DNA of 45,229 bases from a virus. The notes under the pieces are model-generated. The model did not search any database and was not told the DNA's origin. It was given only the letters and a program-made list of their open reading frames with translations. The stretch covers positions 1 to 45,229 of the IMG/VR virus record IMGVR_UViG_3300034072_001022; one strand, 5' to 3'. A program made the position numbers and the translations under genes. Below are positions 38,749 through 45,229 of the stretch, in pieces (the stretch's first letter is position 1; every line of letters starts with the position of its first letter).

Positions 38749-39204
38749 TTAATCCATGGCGCTGGCGCTCACCCCGTAGATGAAATGTCCGTCTGGTGAG
38801 GTATAGCAGAACAGCGGTTTGAATCCTGTGTAGCCGCCATAGCTGTTCTTCGCGTTCACCTGTACAGCAAAAATGCGCGCCGCAACTTGCTTGCTCCCTA
38901 GCTTGTAAGAAACCATTTTCCCGCCGCTGGCCTCGCCGACTTTAACGCTATCAGGGTCTTTCCATGCAAGTCGCCTAGGGCCTTCACTGCTGCATATTGC
39001 CTTTCCCTGTTCTATAGCATCGGCATTGCCAAGTGTCTTATTTGCTGTCTCCAGCAACGGGTCGTACGTTAATGGCATTGTTTCCGATCTCCTTGCCCCT
39101 GGGCAGGGTTGATCCTGGATAACAGTCTTTTTGTCGATGGTGCATTTGTATTGCGCAAAAGCGGATGATGAAACGATTGCCAGTAGAACAGCGAAAAATC
39201 TCAT
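38749..39204 (-). CDS. secreted protein, candidate lysogenic conversion gene
   Basis: A 151-residue protein from ATG 39204 (GAGG upstream). A signal peptide is clear (MRFFAVLLAIVSSSAFAQ), then YKCTIDKKTVIQDQPCPG, a DUF4124-like start, and further cysteines near the C-terminus. It lies in the lambda rex/sieB position between repressor and PL, with its own terminator. This arrangement fits a prophage-expressed periplasmic protein, for example superinfection exclusion; that function is inferred. Confidence 0.65.
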   Translation of the reverse strand: MRFFAVLLAIVSSSAFAQYKCTIDKKTVIQDQPCPGARRSETMPLTYDPLLETANKTLGNADAIEQGKAICSSEGPRRLAWKDPDSVKVGEASGGKMVSYKLGSKQVAARIFAVQVNAKNSYGGYTGFKPLFCYTSPDGHFIYGVSASAMD

Positions 39205-39248
39205 GTCGGCCTCGGGTGTCGTCAATTGCAGAAAATCAGGCCACGATA

Positions 39249-39276
39249 TTTACATAAACTTGCCGCGTTCAGACAA
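39249..39276 (-). promoter_or_regulatory. possible promoter for secreted-protein gene
   Basis: Leftward TTGTCT (39276-39271) and TGTAAA (39254-39249) are 16 bases apart in an AT-rich gap. It would express the gene independently of the repressor operon. Confidence 0.35.
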
Positions 39277-39294
39277 TAGGATGCCGACATTTTT

Positions 39295-39732
39295 CTAGCG
39301 GGATGATTTGTGCGTTTTCCTTACAAGAGGATACTGCGCAGCAATTTTAGATGTCTCGTACAGAACGACTGCTAAGCCATCCATGTCGGTTGTGTGCAAC
39401 AGCTTAATAATTTCATCAATTCTCAACTCCCGCGGTCCTTTTGCGACCGGTAGTTGCACATAGGTCTGCGTTGGTGGCTCGCTAGCAACAAACTCTGTTG
39501 CGGCTGAGTCTCTCCCGGCAGGATATAGCAGCCAATCGCTGCCGAGATCGGGCCGGATAAGCGGTCCTATCTCCATTGAAATTGCGTGCCCAAAGGATTT
39601 TCGGCCGGCAGCCATATCGTTAATTTGGCGCACAGGTTTGTTGGCGCGCCGTGCAACTTCTGTCAGCCCGAGTAGCTCGATTTGAGTTTTGAGCAACGCG
39701 GCCCGAGCGGCGGCAAGTTCTGTTTTGTTCAT
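39295..39732 (-). CDS. CI-like repressor without peptidase domain
   Basis: A 145-residue protein. The N-terminal HTH (TEVARRANKPVRQINDMAAG, ~23-44) is followed by SMEIGPLIRPDLGSDWLLYP, a layout typical of phage repressors. The C-terminal ~60 residues are helical and lack the S24 Ser/Lys site. No SD precedes ATG 39732, so the mRNA may be leaderless, as for lambda PRM. It is divergent from the Cro-like gene across three operators. Confidence 0.75.
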   Translation of the reverse strand: MNKTELAAARAALLKTQIELLGLTEVARRANKPVRQINDMAAGRKSFGHAISMEIGPLIRPDLGSDWLLYPAGRDSAATEFVASEPPTQTYVQLPVAKGPRELRIDEIIKLLHTTDMDGLAVVLYETSKIAAQYPLVRKTHKSSR

Positions 39733-39741
39733 TTTTTTATT

Positions 39742-39805
39742 ACACCAAACGGTTGATTTTTTAGATATTCACGAAATGGTGTTGCGCGCATACACCATTC
39801 GGTGT
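39742..39805. promoter_or_regulatory. OR-like operator triplet
   Basis: Three copies: ACACCAAACGGTTG (39742-39755), TCACGAAATGGTGT (39769-39782) and ACACCATTCGGTGT (39792-39805). They fill the gap between divergent repressor and Cro-like genes. The two outer sites are nearly the same as the OL pair. Confidence 0.85.
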
Positions 39806-39810
39806 AGTCT
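39782..39810 (+). promoter_or_regulatory. PR-like promoter
   Basis: TTGCGC (39782-39787) and TAGTCT (39805-39810) are spaced 17 bases and overlap the third operator. Transcription would start near the Cro ATG at 39818, giving a leaderless mRNA. Confidence 0.45.
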
Positions 39811-39817
39811 GATGGTC

Positions 39818-40102
39818 ATGGATACTTTCAGAGATTTTTTTATGGGCCTTTCGATGTCGGACCGCGACGCGTTCGCTAGGCGCTGCGGAACGTCCAGAGG
39901 GCACTTGACTAACATCGCTTACGGGAAGACCTGCGCCGAGTCGCTCGCAATCAACATCGATCGAGAGTCGAAAGGGGTGGTTCGTTGCGAAGTGCTCCGC
40001 CCGGACGTTGACTGGGGATACCTGCGAGGCACTTCCACGGTCAACGCCGAAAAATCGGGATTTTCCAATCCGGGCGCGCCCGGTGTTCAGGAGGTTGCTT
40101 GA
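39818..40102 (+). CDS. Cro/YdaS-like regulator
   Basis: A 94-residue protein. ATG 39818 is preferred (ATG 39812 also possible); no SD is visible. AFARRCGTSRGHLTNIAYGK (~19-38) is the HTH. VRCEVLRPDVDWGYLR (~55-70) is the signature of YdaS-type Cro proteins. The end GVQEVA is also the end of the protein at 40558. It should oppose the CI-like repressor. Confidence 0.8.
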   Translation: MDTFRDFFMGLSMSDRDAFARRCGTSRGHLTNIAYGKTCAESLAINIDRESKGVVRCEVLRPDVDWGYLRGTSTVNAEKSGFSNPGAPGVQEVA

Positions 40103-40108
40103 TATGAA
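40080..40108 (+). repeat. seam repeat copy 1
   Basis: Bases 40080-40100 are identical to 40703-40723. Bases 40089-40108 (AGGAGGTTGCTTGATATGAA) are identical to 40543-40562. The repeat codes for the end of one protein and supplies the RBS for the next. Confidence 0.9.
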
Positions 40109-40109
40109 T

Positions 40110-40463
40110 TCACGCCCGCACATGCAGAGCATTCCAGGTTGCCTCGAAGGCCGCAGCGTCGCCGCACATGAAGAGAACAAGGTCGCCGTCACTGGCGGTG
40201 GCAATGACCATCTCGACACGGGCAGCGGCGGTGTCTGCCCGCGCGATCTCGATCTTGTTCAGGGTGCCGAACATGCCATTGCCGTCGGCGGCGGTGCCGA
40301 GCAGTTCGATGGCGGCATTGGCGAAGCTCGGGTTGTCAGTGAGTCCGCTCGGCCACTCGGCAACGATGACCGCGGCGCCGATCTGTTTGGTCTTGGTGGT
40401 AACGATAGCCACAGGCAGCGTGGTGCCTATGTCGGAGGGGACAAGCCTTCCGTGTATTTCCAT
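40110..40463 (-). CDS. hypothetical protein in reverse orientation within immunity operon
   Basis: A 117-residue protein from ATG 40463 with RBS CAGGAG. It has ordinary composition (PVAIVTTKTKQIGAAVIVAE, then a C-terminal DLVLFMCGDAAAFEATW), unlike the overlapping rightward frame. Not recognised. It sits between two rightward seam repeats, as if inserted into an older gene. Confidence 0.6.
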   Translation of the reverse strand: MEIHGRLVPSDIGTTLPVAIVTTKTKQIGAAVIVAEWPSGLTDNPSFANAAIELLGTAADGNGMFGTLNKIEIARADTAAARVEMVIATASDGDLVLFMCGDAAAFEATWNALHVRA

Positions 40464-40542
40464 CTTGATACTCCTGAGAAAGTGCGTGGCGTGATTGATT
40501 TGAACCCGCTTGGAGCGCGTCGAGTGGTGAGCCATCCGGAAA

Positions 40543-40562
40543 AGGAGGTTGCTTGATATGAA
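40543..40562 (+). repeat. seam repeat copy 2
   Basis: AGGAGGTTGCTTGATATGAA, the RBS and start region of the gene at 40558, identical to 40089-40108. Confidence 0.9.
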
Positions 40563-40725
40563 AAACGCTCTCCAAAGCATCCCCGCTTGGGACGGAATTC
40601 CGAGGATTAGTGCTTGGCTAGCAGACTGTGTGCCGCAATCTCCCCAGCAGCAACAGCAGGTGCGGAGCTGGGTTGCGGGATTGCTCAGTGAGGCTGGCCC
40701 GGCCGGTGTTCAGGAGGTTGCTTAA
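40558..40725 (+). CDS. small regulator-position protein
   Basis: A 55-residue protein with RBS AAGGAGG. MKNALQSIPAWDGIPRISAW is followed by a Gln run and the C-terminus GVQEVA. It occupies the CII-like position downstream of Cro, but no HTH is obvious. The next gene starts immediately after its stop. Confidence 0.55.
   Translation: MKNALQSIPAWDGIPRISAWLADCVPQSPQQQQQVRSWVAGLLSEAGPAGVQEVA
40703..40723 (+). repeat. seam repeat copy 3
   Basis: Identical over 21 bases to 40080-40100; here it supplies the RBS for the gene at 40726. Confidence 0.9.
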
Positions 40726-40947
40726 ATGCCAGAAGGTACCTATACCCACTCCACTGACGATTACCCGCGTGAAGGATGCAAGGCAACCATTCACGTTCGT
40801 CCGCATGGATACGCGCTGGAAATCACCGGCCCGAACAATCTGCCGATGGAAGCCTACGCGACAGTCAGCTCCCCTGCCGCCATCTCCCGCATGTTGCGGG
40901 AGTGGTGCGAAGGGAAAAAGCCGGCTCTCAAGGGCGAGGGCGACTGA
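40726..40947 (+). CDS. small hypothetical protein
   Basis: A 73-residue protein with RBS CAGGAGG in the seam repeat. CKATIHVRPHGYALEITGPN is a beta hairpin, followed by a helix (PAAISRMLREWCEG). Not recognised. Confidence 0.6.
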   Translation: MPEGTYTHSTDDYPREGCKATIHVRPHGYALEITGPNNLPMEAYATVSSPAAISRMLREWCEGKKPALKGEGD

Positions 40948-40952
40948 TGCGC

Positions 40953-41141
40953 TTAGCCCTCGGCATCGACATGGTAAAGCTCGTTGAACTCGACCTGCGC
41001 CAGAAAACCGTCCTTGGGGCCGCGATTTTTCACGCGGTAAAAGCCAAGATCGCCTGCGCCAAAGTACAGCGGTGCATCGTCGGGATATCCCTCGAGCCAC
41101 TGGCGAAGTTCGCCCACTGTCATGGTTTTCAGATTGTCCAT
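40953..41141 (-). CDS. small conserved phage protein
   Basis: A 62-residue protein from ATG 41141 with RBS AAAGGAT. MTVGELRQWLEGYPDDAPLY is the common start of short phage proteins, and GFYRVKNRGPKDGF follows. Convergent with the gene at 40726. Function unknown. Confidence 0.65.
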   Translation of the reverse strand: MDNLKTMTVGELRQWLEGYPDDAPLYFGAGDLGFYRVKNRGPKDGFLAQVEFNELYHVDAEG

Positions 41142-41225
41142 GGTCCGATCCTTTCGTAATAGGTTGATGCGAGTGGAATCAGCAATCTATCACACTGGAT
41201 CGGGCCGCCCGGCTTGGGGGATGGC

Positions 41226-41504
41226 TCAGTGACATACCTGGGGCGTTCCCGATATCACCGCGTCGATCCGCATCCGGCGGAACCAGGTCACTGCATGTGC
41301 GGTGAATTCCTCGTCGGTGCCGCCGTCGCGCAGCGATCCGGCGAGCGCAGCCTCGGCGGCGGCCAGCACCCGGGCGGTGCCGGGGTCGTCGCAGCACACC
41401 GTGGGCAGCAGCGCCAGGCAGACGGTTTCCAGGGCCAGCGCCCGCGCCAGCGTGTCGCGGTAGGCGGTTTCCAGCTTGCTGAGTCGGTCTTCGATGTCGT
41501 CCAT
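41226..41504 (-). CDS. small helical protein
   Basis: A 92-residue protein from ATG 41504 with RBS GAGGCG. DDIEDRLSKLETAYRDTLAR begins a coiled coil; several cysteines lie in CLALLPTVCCDD. Its promoter region would be shared with the rightward operon at 41590. Not recognised. Confidence 0.55.
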   Translation of the reverse strand: MDDIEDRLSKLETAYRDTLARALALETVCLALLPTVCCDDPGTARVLAAAEAALAGSLRDGGTDEEFTAHAVTWFRRMRIDAVISGTPQVCH

Positions 41505-41589
41505 GTCGGCGCCTCGTGTCGTTGTGTCGATGGTTGCATTCTCGGCGGCGCCGCTCGCGGTCGCTCCCATACTCCCGTGAGGCATTGAT

Positions 41590-42063
41590 ATGTCATCGGT
41601 CCATGCTGATAGCTACGAAAAGCTGAAGTTGCGGTTCCGTCCGCTGTTCCTGGCGTGCCAGGCCACGCTGCGCGAATGGCCGGGCGGTGGGTCGGAAATC
41701 TGGCGCGTGCTCGATCGCCACGTCGAAAACACCTGGGGGCAGTTCAACCCGGCGCACTACGGGGCCGCGCCGTCGCTGCTGACCTTCCTCGAAACCTTGG
41801 AATACACGCGCTCGCGCCGCATCGCGCATGCCCTGGGCGAGATCTCGGGCCATGTGACACTGCCGGTGCGTCTGGATCGTGTCTATGCCGCAACGCGTGA
41901 GCAGGCGGCGGATCACCTGGGCGCCGCCATGCGGCCGGTGCTTTACAACCTGCACGATTACGCCTCGTCTCGCCCCAATCTGGCACAGCGACAGGCGATG
42001 CAGGCGGACCTTCTGCGCTTGATCGATGCCGCGCACGTCATGCTGACGAGGCTCCATGGCTGA
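41590..42063 (+). CDS. hypothetical protein before primase-helicase
   Basis: A 157-residue protein from ATG 41590 after GTGAGGC. Mostly helical, with conserved-looking WRVLDRHVENTWGQFNPAHY. It overlaps the primase start by 8 bases (ATGGCTGA), so the two are co-translated. A replication accessory role is likely by context only. Confidence 0.6.
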   Translation: MSSVHADSYEKLKLRFRPLFLACQATLREWPGGGSEIWRVLDRHVENTWGQFNPAHYGAAPSLLTFLETLEYTRSRRIAHALGEISGHVTLPVRLDRVYAATREQAADHLGAAMRPVLYNLHDYASSRPNLAQRQAMQADLLRLIDAAHVMLTRLHG

Positions 42064-44596
42064 TATCGAGTGGTCTCGCATCGCAAAGACAGCGCTCGAT
42101 AGCGTTGATTCGCTGCTGCCGAAATGGTTGCCCGACGGTAGAAAGGCCGCCGGAAAGGAGTATCTCGCGCTCAATCCGATGCGAGCTGATGATCACAAGG
42201 GATCTTTCTCTGTCTGCACGTTGACGGGGAAGTGGGGCGATTTCGCGACCGATGATGTCTATGGCGGGGATTTGATATCGCTCTACGCCTACCTCTTCAC
42301 CGCCGGCGACCTTGTCCAGGCCGCCAAGGATCTTTCCCGCGACCTCAACATCCCGGATGCCGTGCCGCCGCTGGAAAAAGGCAAGGGAAGAGCAGCGAAG
42401 CCCGCGTCAGCGCCTAAGCCGCCGCCAGTCGCCAAGCCTGCACCCGCGCCCGGGCAGGAAGACAAAGGCGAATGGATCGTCATCTTCCCGGTGCCGGAAG
42501 GCGCGCCAGCGGTTCGGGCGGCCCATGAGTTCCGCGGCGTGCCCGACCGACGTTGGACTTACCTAGGGCGCAGCGGTGAGCTGCTCGGCTACGTCGACCG
42601 CTACACCACAAGCGACGGGGGCAAGGACATCGTGCCGTGGACATTCACCCGTCATAGCACCAAGGGTGCGCAGAAGTGGTGCAACAAACAATGGCCGGAG
42701 CCGCGCCCGCTTTACGGATTGCAAAAGCTCGATGCCTACCCGGACGCGACCGTGCTACTCGTCGAGGGCGAGAAGTGCGTCGATGCCGGCGCCGCTGAGC
42801 TGCCGCCGGATCGCTACATTACGCTGACCTGGCCGGGCGGAGGCAACGCACTCGGCAAGGCAGACTTTTCGCACCTGGCCGGGCGCCGCGTGGCCACCTG
42901 GGCAGACTGCGACGCCAAGCGCAAGAAGTTGACCAAGGCCGAAGTCGATGCCGGCGCCGATCCCCTGGCGCAGCCGCTGCTGCCGGAGGCGGATCAGCCC
43001 GGCGTCAAGGCCATGCGCAAGGCGCGCGAAGCGCTGCATGCACTCGGCTGCGAGCTGCTCGATGTCGAGATTCCGGCGCCTGGCGAAAAGCCGGATGGCT
43101 GGGATATCGCCGATGCGGTTGAGGATGGCCTGCGCGGTGAGGCGCTGCTGGCCTGGATCGATGAGCGGGCAAAGCCGTGGGCGCCTGCGGACCCGGAAGC
43201 GGACGCTGCAGCATCGCCGCCGCCGGGGCCGCCATCTCCGCCGTCCGGGGATGCGCCGCCGCCGTCCGATGATGGTGCCGGCGTGCCCTGGTACAAGCTG
43301 CTGCATCGCACCGATAAGGGCCGCATTTCGGCCTGCGCCGCCAACGTCTATGACGTCCTGGCCAATGACTGGCGGTGGCAGGGCGTCATCGCTTACGACG
43401 AGCATGCTCAGCGTGTCGTCAAGCTCAAGCCGCCACCCTACGCCACCGGCAAGGTCGGCGAGTGGGACGACCAGGACGATACACAGACCGCCATGTGGAT
43501 GACGCGGCGCTATGACTTCGCGCCGGCCTCGCCGCTGGTGCTCGAGGCCGTCGAATCCCTGAGCCGCGTTCATTCGTTCAACCCGGTGCAGGACTGGCTC
43601 AATGGGCTGGCGCCCTGGGATGGCGAGCGCCGGATCGGCGGCTGGCTGCTGCGTTACCTGGGCGTGATTCCGCGCGCTGACGACCAGGGCAAACAGGCCG
43701 AATACCTCAAGCGCTGCGGCGCCTGGTTCATCATGGGCATCGTCGCCCGCGCCATGCAGCCAGGCTGTCAGTTCGACTACTGCCTTGTGCTCGAAGGCGA
43801 GCAGGGCAAGCGCAAGTCGACCGCGCTGCGGGCGCTGGTGCCGCAGCAGTGGTTCGGCGATACCGACCTCGATCTCCAAAACAAGGACGCGATGGTCGCG
43901 CTGCAGGGCAAGCTGCTCTACGAAATCTCGGAGATGGGCGCCATTGCGCGCTCAGAAGAAAAGCGCCAGAAATCATTCCTGACCCGCCGCTTCGACGAAT
44001 TCCGGCCGCACTACGGGCGCCGCAACATCAGCCTGCCGCGTCGCGTCGTCTTCGCCGGCACGACCAACGATTGGGAATGGAACAAGGACCCGACTGGCGG
44101 GCGTCGATTCTGGCCGGTCATGGTCGGCTCGATCGATGTCGAGGCATTGGTCGCCGACCGCGATCTGCTCTTTGCCGAGGCGCTGCATTACTGGCGTGAG
44201 GGCTATCGCTTCCACCCGACCCCGGACGAGCAGAAAACCCTGTTTGATCCTGAGCAGCTGGCGCGCGAAATGCCCGACAGTCTGGTCGATGGTCTGCACG
44301 ACTGGGTCTATAAGCAAGTGGCGCCGTTCTCAGCCTACACGGCAATGACCGAGGGGCTGAAGATGGACGCCAGCAAGATGACGCGCGATGTGCAGACGCG
44401 CATCGGCTGGGCCTTGCGCAAGCTGGGCTGCAGGAAGTTCGAGAAACGAAACGGGATGACCCGCTTTTGGTACGACCCGCCCAAACAAGAGGGCGAGCAC
44501 GACCAGGCCAAGGCGACCACAGAAAGTACGCCGTCGGCCAGCAGCGGGACCCCGGATCAAGCCAGCCAGGAAGGTGGCCGCCGTGCCGGTTTCTGA
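42056..44596 (+). CDS. primase-helicase: TOPRIM plus VapE-type P-loop domain
   Basis: An 846-residue protein. Residues ~1-100 are a primase-like N-terminal region (SFSVCTLTGKWGDFATDD). The TOPRIM part has LLVEGEK (~234-240) and WADCD (~282-286). A Pro-rich linker (~387-404) separates it from the VapE/superfamily-3-like ATPase: Walker A is GEQGKRKST (~581-589), then LYEISEMG and FAGTTNDWEWNKD. A final winged helix (~790-815, TRIGWALRKLGCRK) is shared with the gene at 33865. It would prime and unwind phage DNA. The iteron array begins 10 bases after its stop. Confidence 0.9.
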   Translation: MADIEWSRIAKTALDSVDSLLPKWLPDGRKAAGKEYLALNPMRADDHKGSFSVCTLTGKWGDFATDDVYGGDLISLYAYLFTAGDLVQAAKDLSRDLNIPDAVPPLEKGKGRAAKPASAPKPPPVAKPAPAPGQEDKGEWIVIFPVPEGAPAVRAAHEFRGVPDRRWTYLGRSGELLGYVDRYTTSDGGKDIVPWTFTRHSTKGAQKWCNKQWPEPRPLYGLQKLDAYPDATVLLVEGEKCVDAGAAELPPDRYITLTWPGGGNALGKADFSHLAGRRVATWADCDAKRKKLTKAEVDAGADPLAQPLLPEADQPGVKAMRKAREALHALGCELLDVEIPAPGEKPDGWDIADAVEDGLRGEALLAWIDERAKPWAPADPEADAAASPPPGPPSPPSGDAPPPSDDGAGVPWYKLLHRTDKGRISACAANVYDVLANDWRWQGVIAYDEHAQRVVKLKPPPYATGKVGEWDDQDDTQTAMWMTRRYDFAPASPLVLEAVESLSRVHSFNPVQDWLNGLAPWDGERRIGGWLLRYLGVIPRADDQGKQAEYLKRCGAWFIMGIVARAMQPGCQFDYCLVLEGEQGKRKSTALRALVPQQWFGDTDLDLQNKDAMVALQGKLLYEISEMGAIARSEEKRQKSFLTRRFDEFRPHYGRRNISLPRRVVFAGTTNDWEWNKDPTGGRRFWPVMVGSIDVEALVADRDLLFAEALHYWREGYRFHPTPDEQKTLFDPEQLAREMPDSLVDGLHDWVYKQVAPFSAYTAMTEGLKMDASKMTRDVQTRIGWALRKLGCRKFEKRNGMTRFWYDPPKQEGEHDQAKATTESTPSASSGTPDQASQEGGRRAGF

Positions 44597-44605
44597 CCGC
44601 AAAAC

Positions 44606-44862
44606 TTCCATACCTGTTCCATACCTTGGAAAAGGTATGGAAGCTGGAAAGCCTTGTGCCGCAAGGCTGTTCCATACCTTCCATACCTTCCATACCGACA
44701 GCGCGCACCCGTGTGCGAGTGGGCGGGCGCGGGCACCCGCGTGCGTGTACACGCGTGTGCACCGGGCTTTTTTCAGTATGGAAGGTATGGAAGGTATGGA
44801 AGAGGGCCACAGCACAAGGGTTTTGGACGTCCACACCTCTGCCACACCTCGCCAAGGTGTGG
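44606..44862. repeat. 9-bp iteron array (candidate origin or packaging site)
   Basis: TTCCATACC or its complement occurs nine times: 44606, 44617, 44634 (complement), three in tandem at 44670-44696, and three complements in tandem at 44775-44801 (the first with one mismatch). The two triplets form a long inverted repeat around a GC-rich alternating segment with a GCGTGTACACGC palindrome (44743-44754). The pair 44617-44642 folds into an 11-bp hairpin with a GGAA loop. CCACACCT-AGGTGTGG (44842-44862) is a related hairpin. This 285-base gap has no gene. Confidence 0.85.
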
Positions 44863-44881
44863 AAGGAAAGGAGCGAGCAGC

Positions 44882-45226
44882 ATGAAGGAAATCATCGCCA
44901 AGATGCGTGCGGACTTCGTCCTCATCGGCGAAGACCGCATTCAGTCGGGCCAATGGACCGAGCAGGACTTCGAGGATATCGGTGCAGCGATCAAGGAAGC
45001 CATCGACAGCAATGAGCCGACGCAGGTGCTGACCTGGGCGCGCTGGCTCGCCGACCTGTCCGCATGGGTCACGGCGTACCGGTTGGTCTGCGCGCCGGTC
45101 AATCGCTGCATCGAACTCCGCCTCGAAGAGCAGCGCGCCGCCAGGTCGGCCGCCGCCGGCGGAAAAGACTCACCGTCCGCCCAAGCGAGCGGGTCCTCCC
45201 GGGCCCCCTCACGCACGGGGACGTAG
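44882..45226 (+). CDS. hypothetical protein spanning the circle junction
   Basis: A 114-residue protein from ATG 44882 (GGAAAGGAGCGAG upstream). It is mostly helical (KEIIAKMRADFVLIGEDRIQ; DFEDIGAAIKEAI), then a basic Ala/Ser-rich tail. It lies directly after the iteron array. Function unknown; an iteron-binding role is conceivable but unsupported. Confidence 0.65.
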   Translation: MKEIIAKMRADFVLIGEDRIQSGQWTEQDFEDIGAAIKEAIDSNEPTQVLTWARWLADLSAWVTAYRLVCAPVNRCIELRLEEQRAARSAAAGGKDSPSAQASGSSRAPSRTGT

Positions 45227-45229
45227 AGT
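45072..45229. repeat. terminal redundancy, right copy
   Basis: Matches 1-158 with two differences; see the left copy. Confidence 0.9.

Noticed and set aside
40104-40556. Rightward 150-codon frame between the seam repeats
   Set aside because: The middle has the Gly/Asp/His/Arg bias of an antisense frame, and the reverse gene 40110-40463 has an RBS and normal composition. Its ends may be remnants of an older gene.
44617-44642. Intrinsic terminator after the primase gene
   Set aside because: The hairpin is made from two opposed iterons and has no T tract.
44606-44862. CRISPR array
   Set aside because: The repeats are only 9 bp, without uniform spacers, and occur in both orientations.
44654-44881. 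N-terminal extension of the junction-spanning gene starting at 44654
   Set aside because: The extra residues only translate the iterons (repeated PYLPY), and ATG 44882 has a strong RBS.

Overview
The window is a complete genome of a temperate, tailed (siphovirus-type) bacteriophage. The first 158 bases recur at the end (1-158 and 45072-45229, two mismatches), so the sequence closes into a circle of about 45,071 bp with one gene running across the junction. High GC, tightly overlapping genes (ATGA, GTGA and TTGA junctions), an H-NS-type DNA-binding domain common in beta-proteobacteria and an integron attC-like site suggest a beta-proteobacterial host. That host assignment is an inference, not a proof.

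Layout. (1) 44882-155 and 204-5103: packaging and regulation: a ParB-fold protein, lambda Nu1/gpA-type terminase, a Lar-like Zn protein and a Mor-like activator. (2) 5157-9998: lambda-type head genes (W, portal B, protease C with nested scaffold, D, E, FI-like). (3) 10051-14469: an inserted-looking block with holin-like proteins, a GH19 endolysin, a polysaccharide-deacetylase-like fibre, a tyrosine recombinase and nested Rz/Rz1 spanins. A perfect 34-bp direct repeat precedes both the W gene and the Rz gene. (4) 14462-27514: connector and tail genes (FII, Z, U, tube, tape measure, large beta-repeat protein, lectin-like protein, hub-like protein). (5) 27467-31243, leftward: small genes, a LexA-boxed gene, a candidate attP, integrase, DUF4224-type protein and two winged-helix proteins. 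(6) 31240-38612, leftward early operon from a PL-like promoter: ParB/H-NS fusion, attC-like site, coiled-coil and ATPase genes, cytosine methyltransferase. (7) 38641-40947: immunity region with five copies of a 14-bp operator, a CI-like repressor without a peptidase domain, a YdaS/Cro-like protein and a secreted-protein gene under its own terminator. (8) 40953-44881: replication region ending in a TOPRIM/VapE primase-helicase and a dense 9-bp iteron array.

How it fits together. Repressor and Cro-like protein compete for operators in front of PL and PR. DNA damage may act through LexA on the small gene at 28778-29095, because the repressor lacks an autoproteolytic domain. Early transcription supplies replication, methylation and partition-like functions. 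The Mor-like activator, encoded directly upstream of the first 34-bp repeat, is a candidate switch for late genes. The most unusual items are the attC-like site inside the early operon, the ParB/H-NS fusion, the second tyrosine recombinase inside the late operon with its bracketing repeats, and the iteron array.
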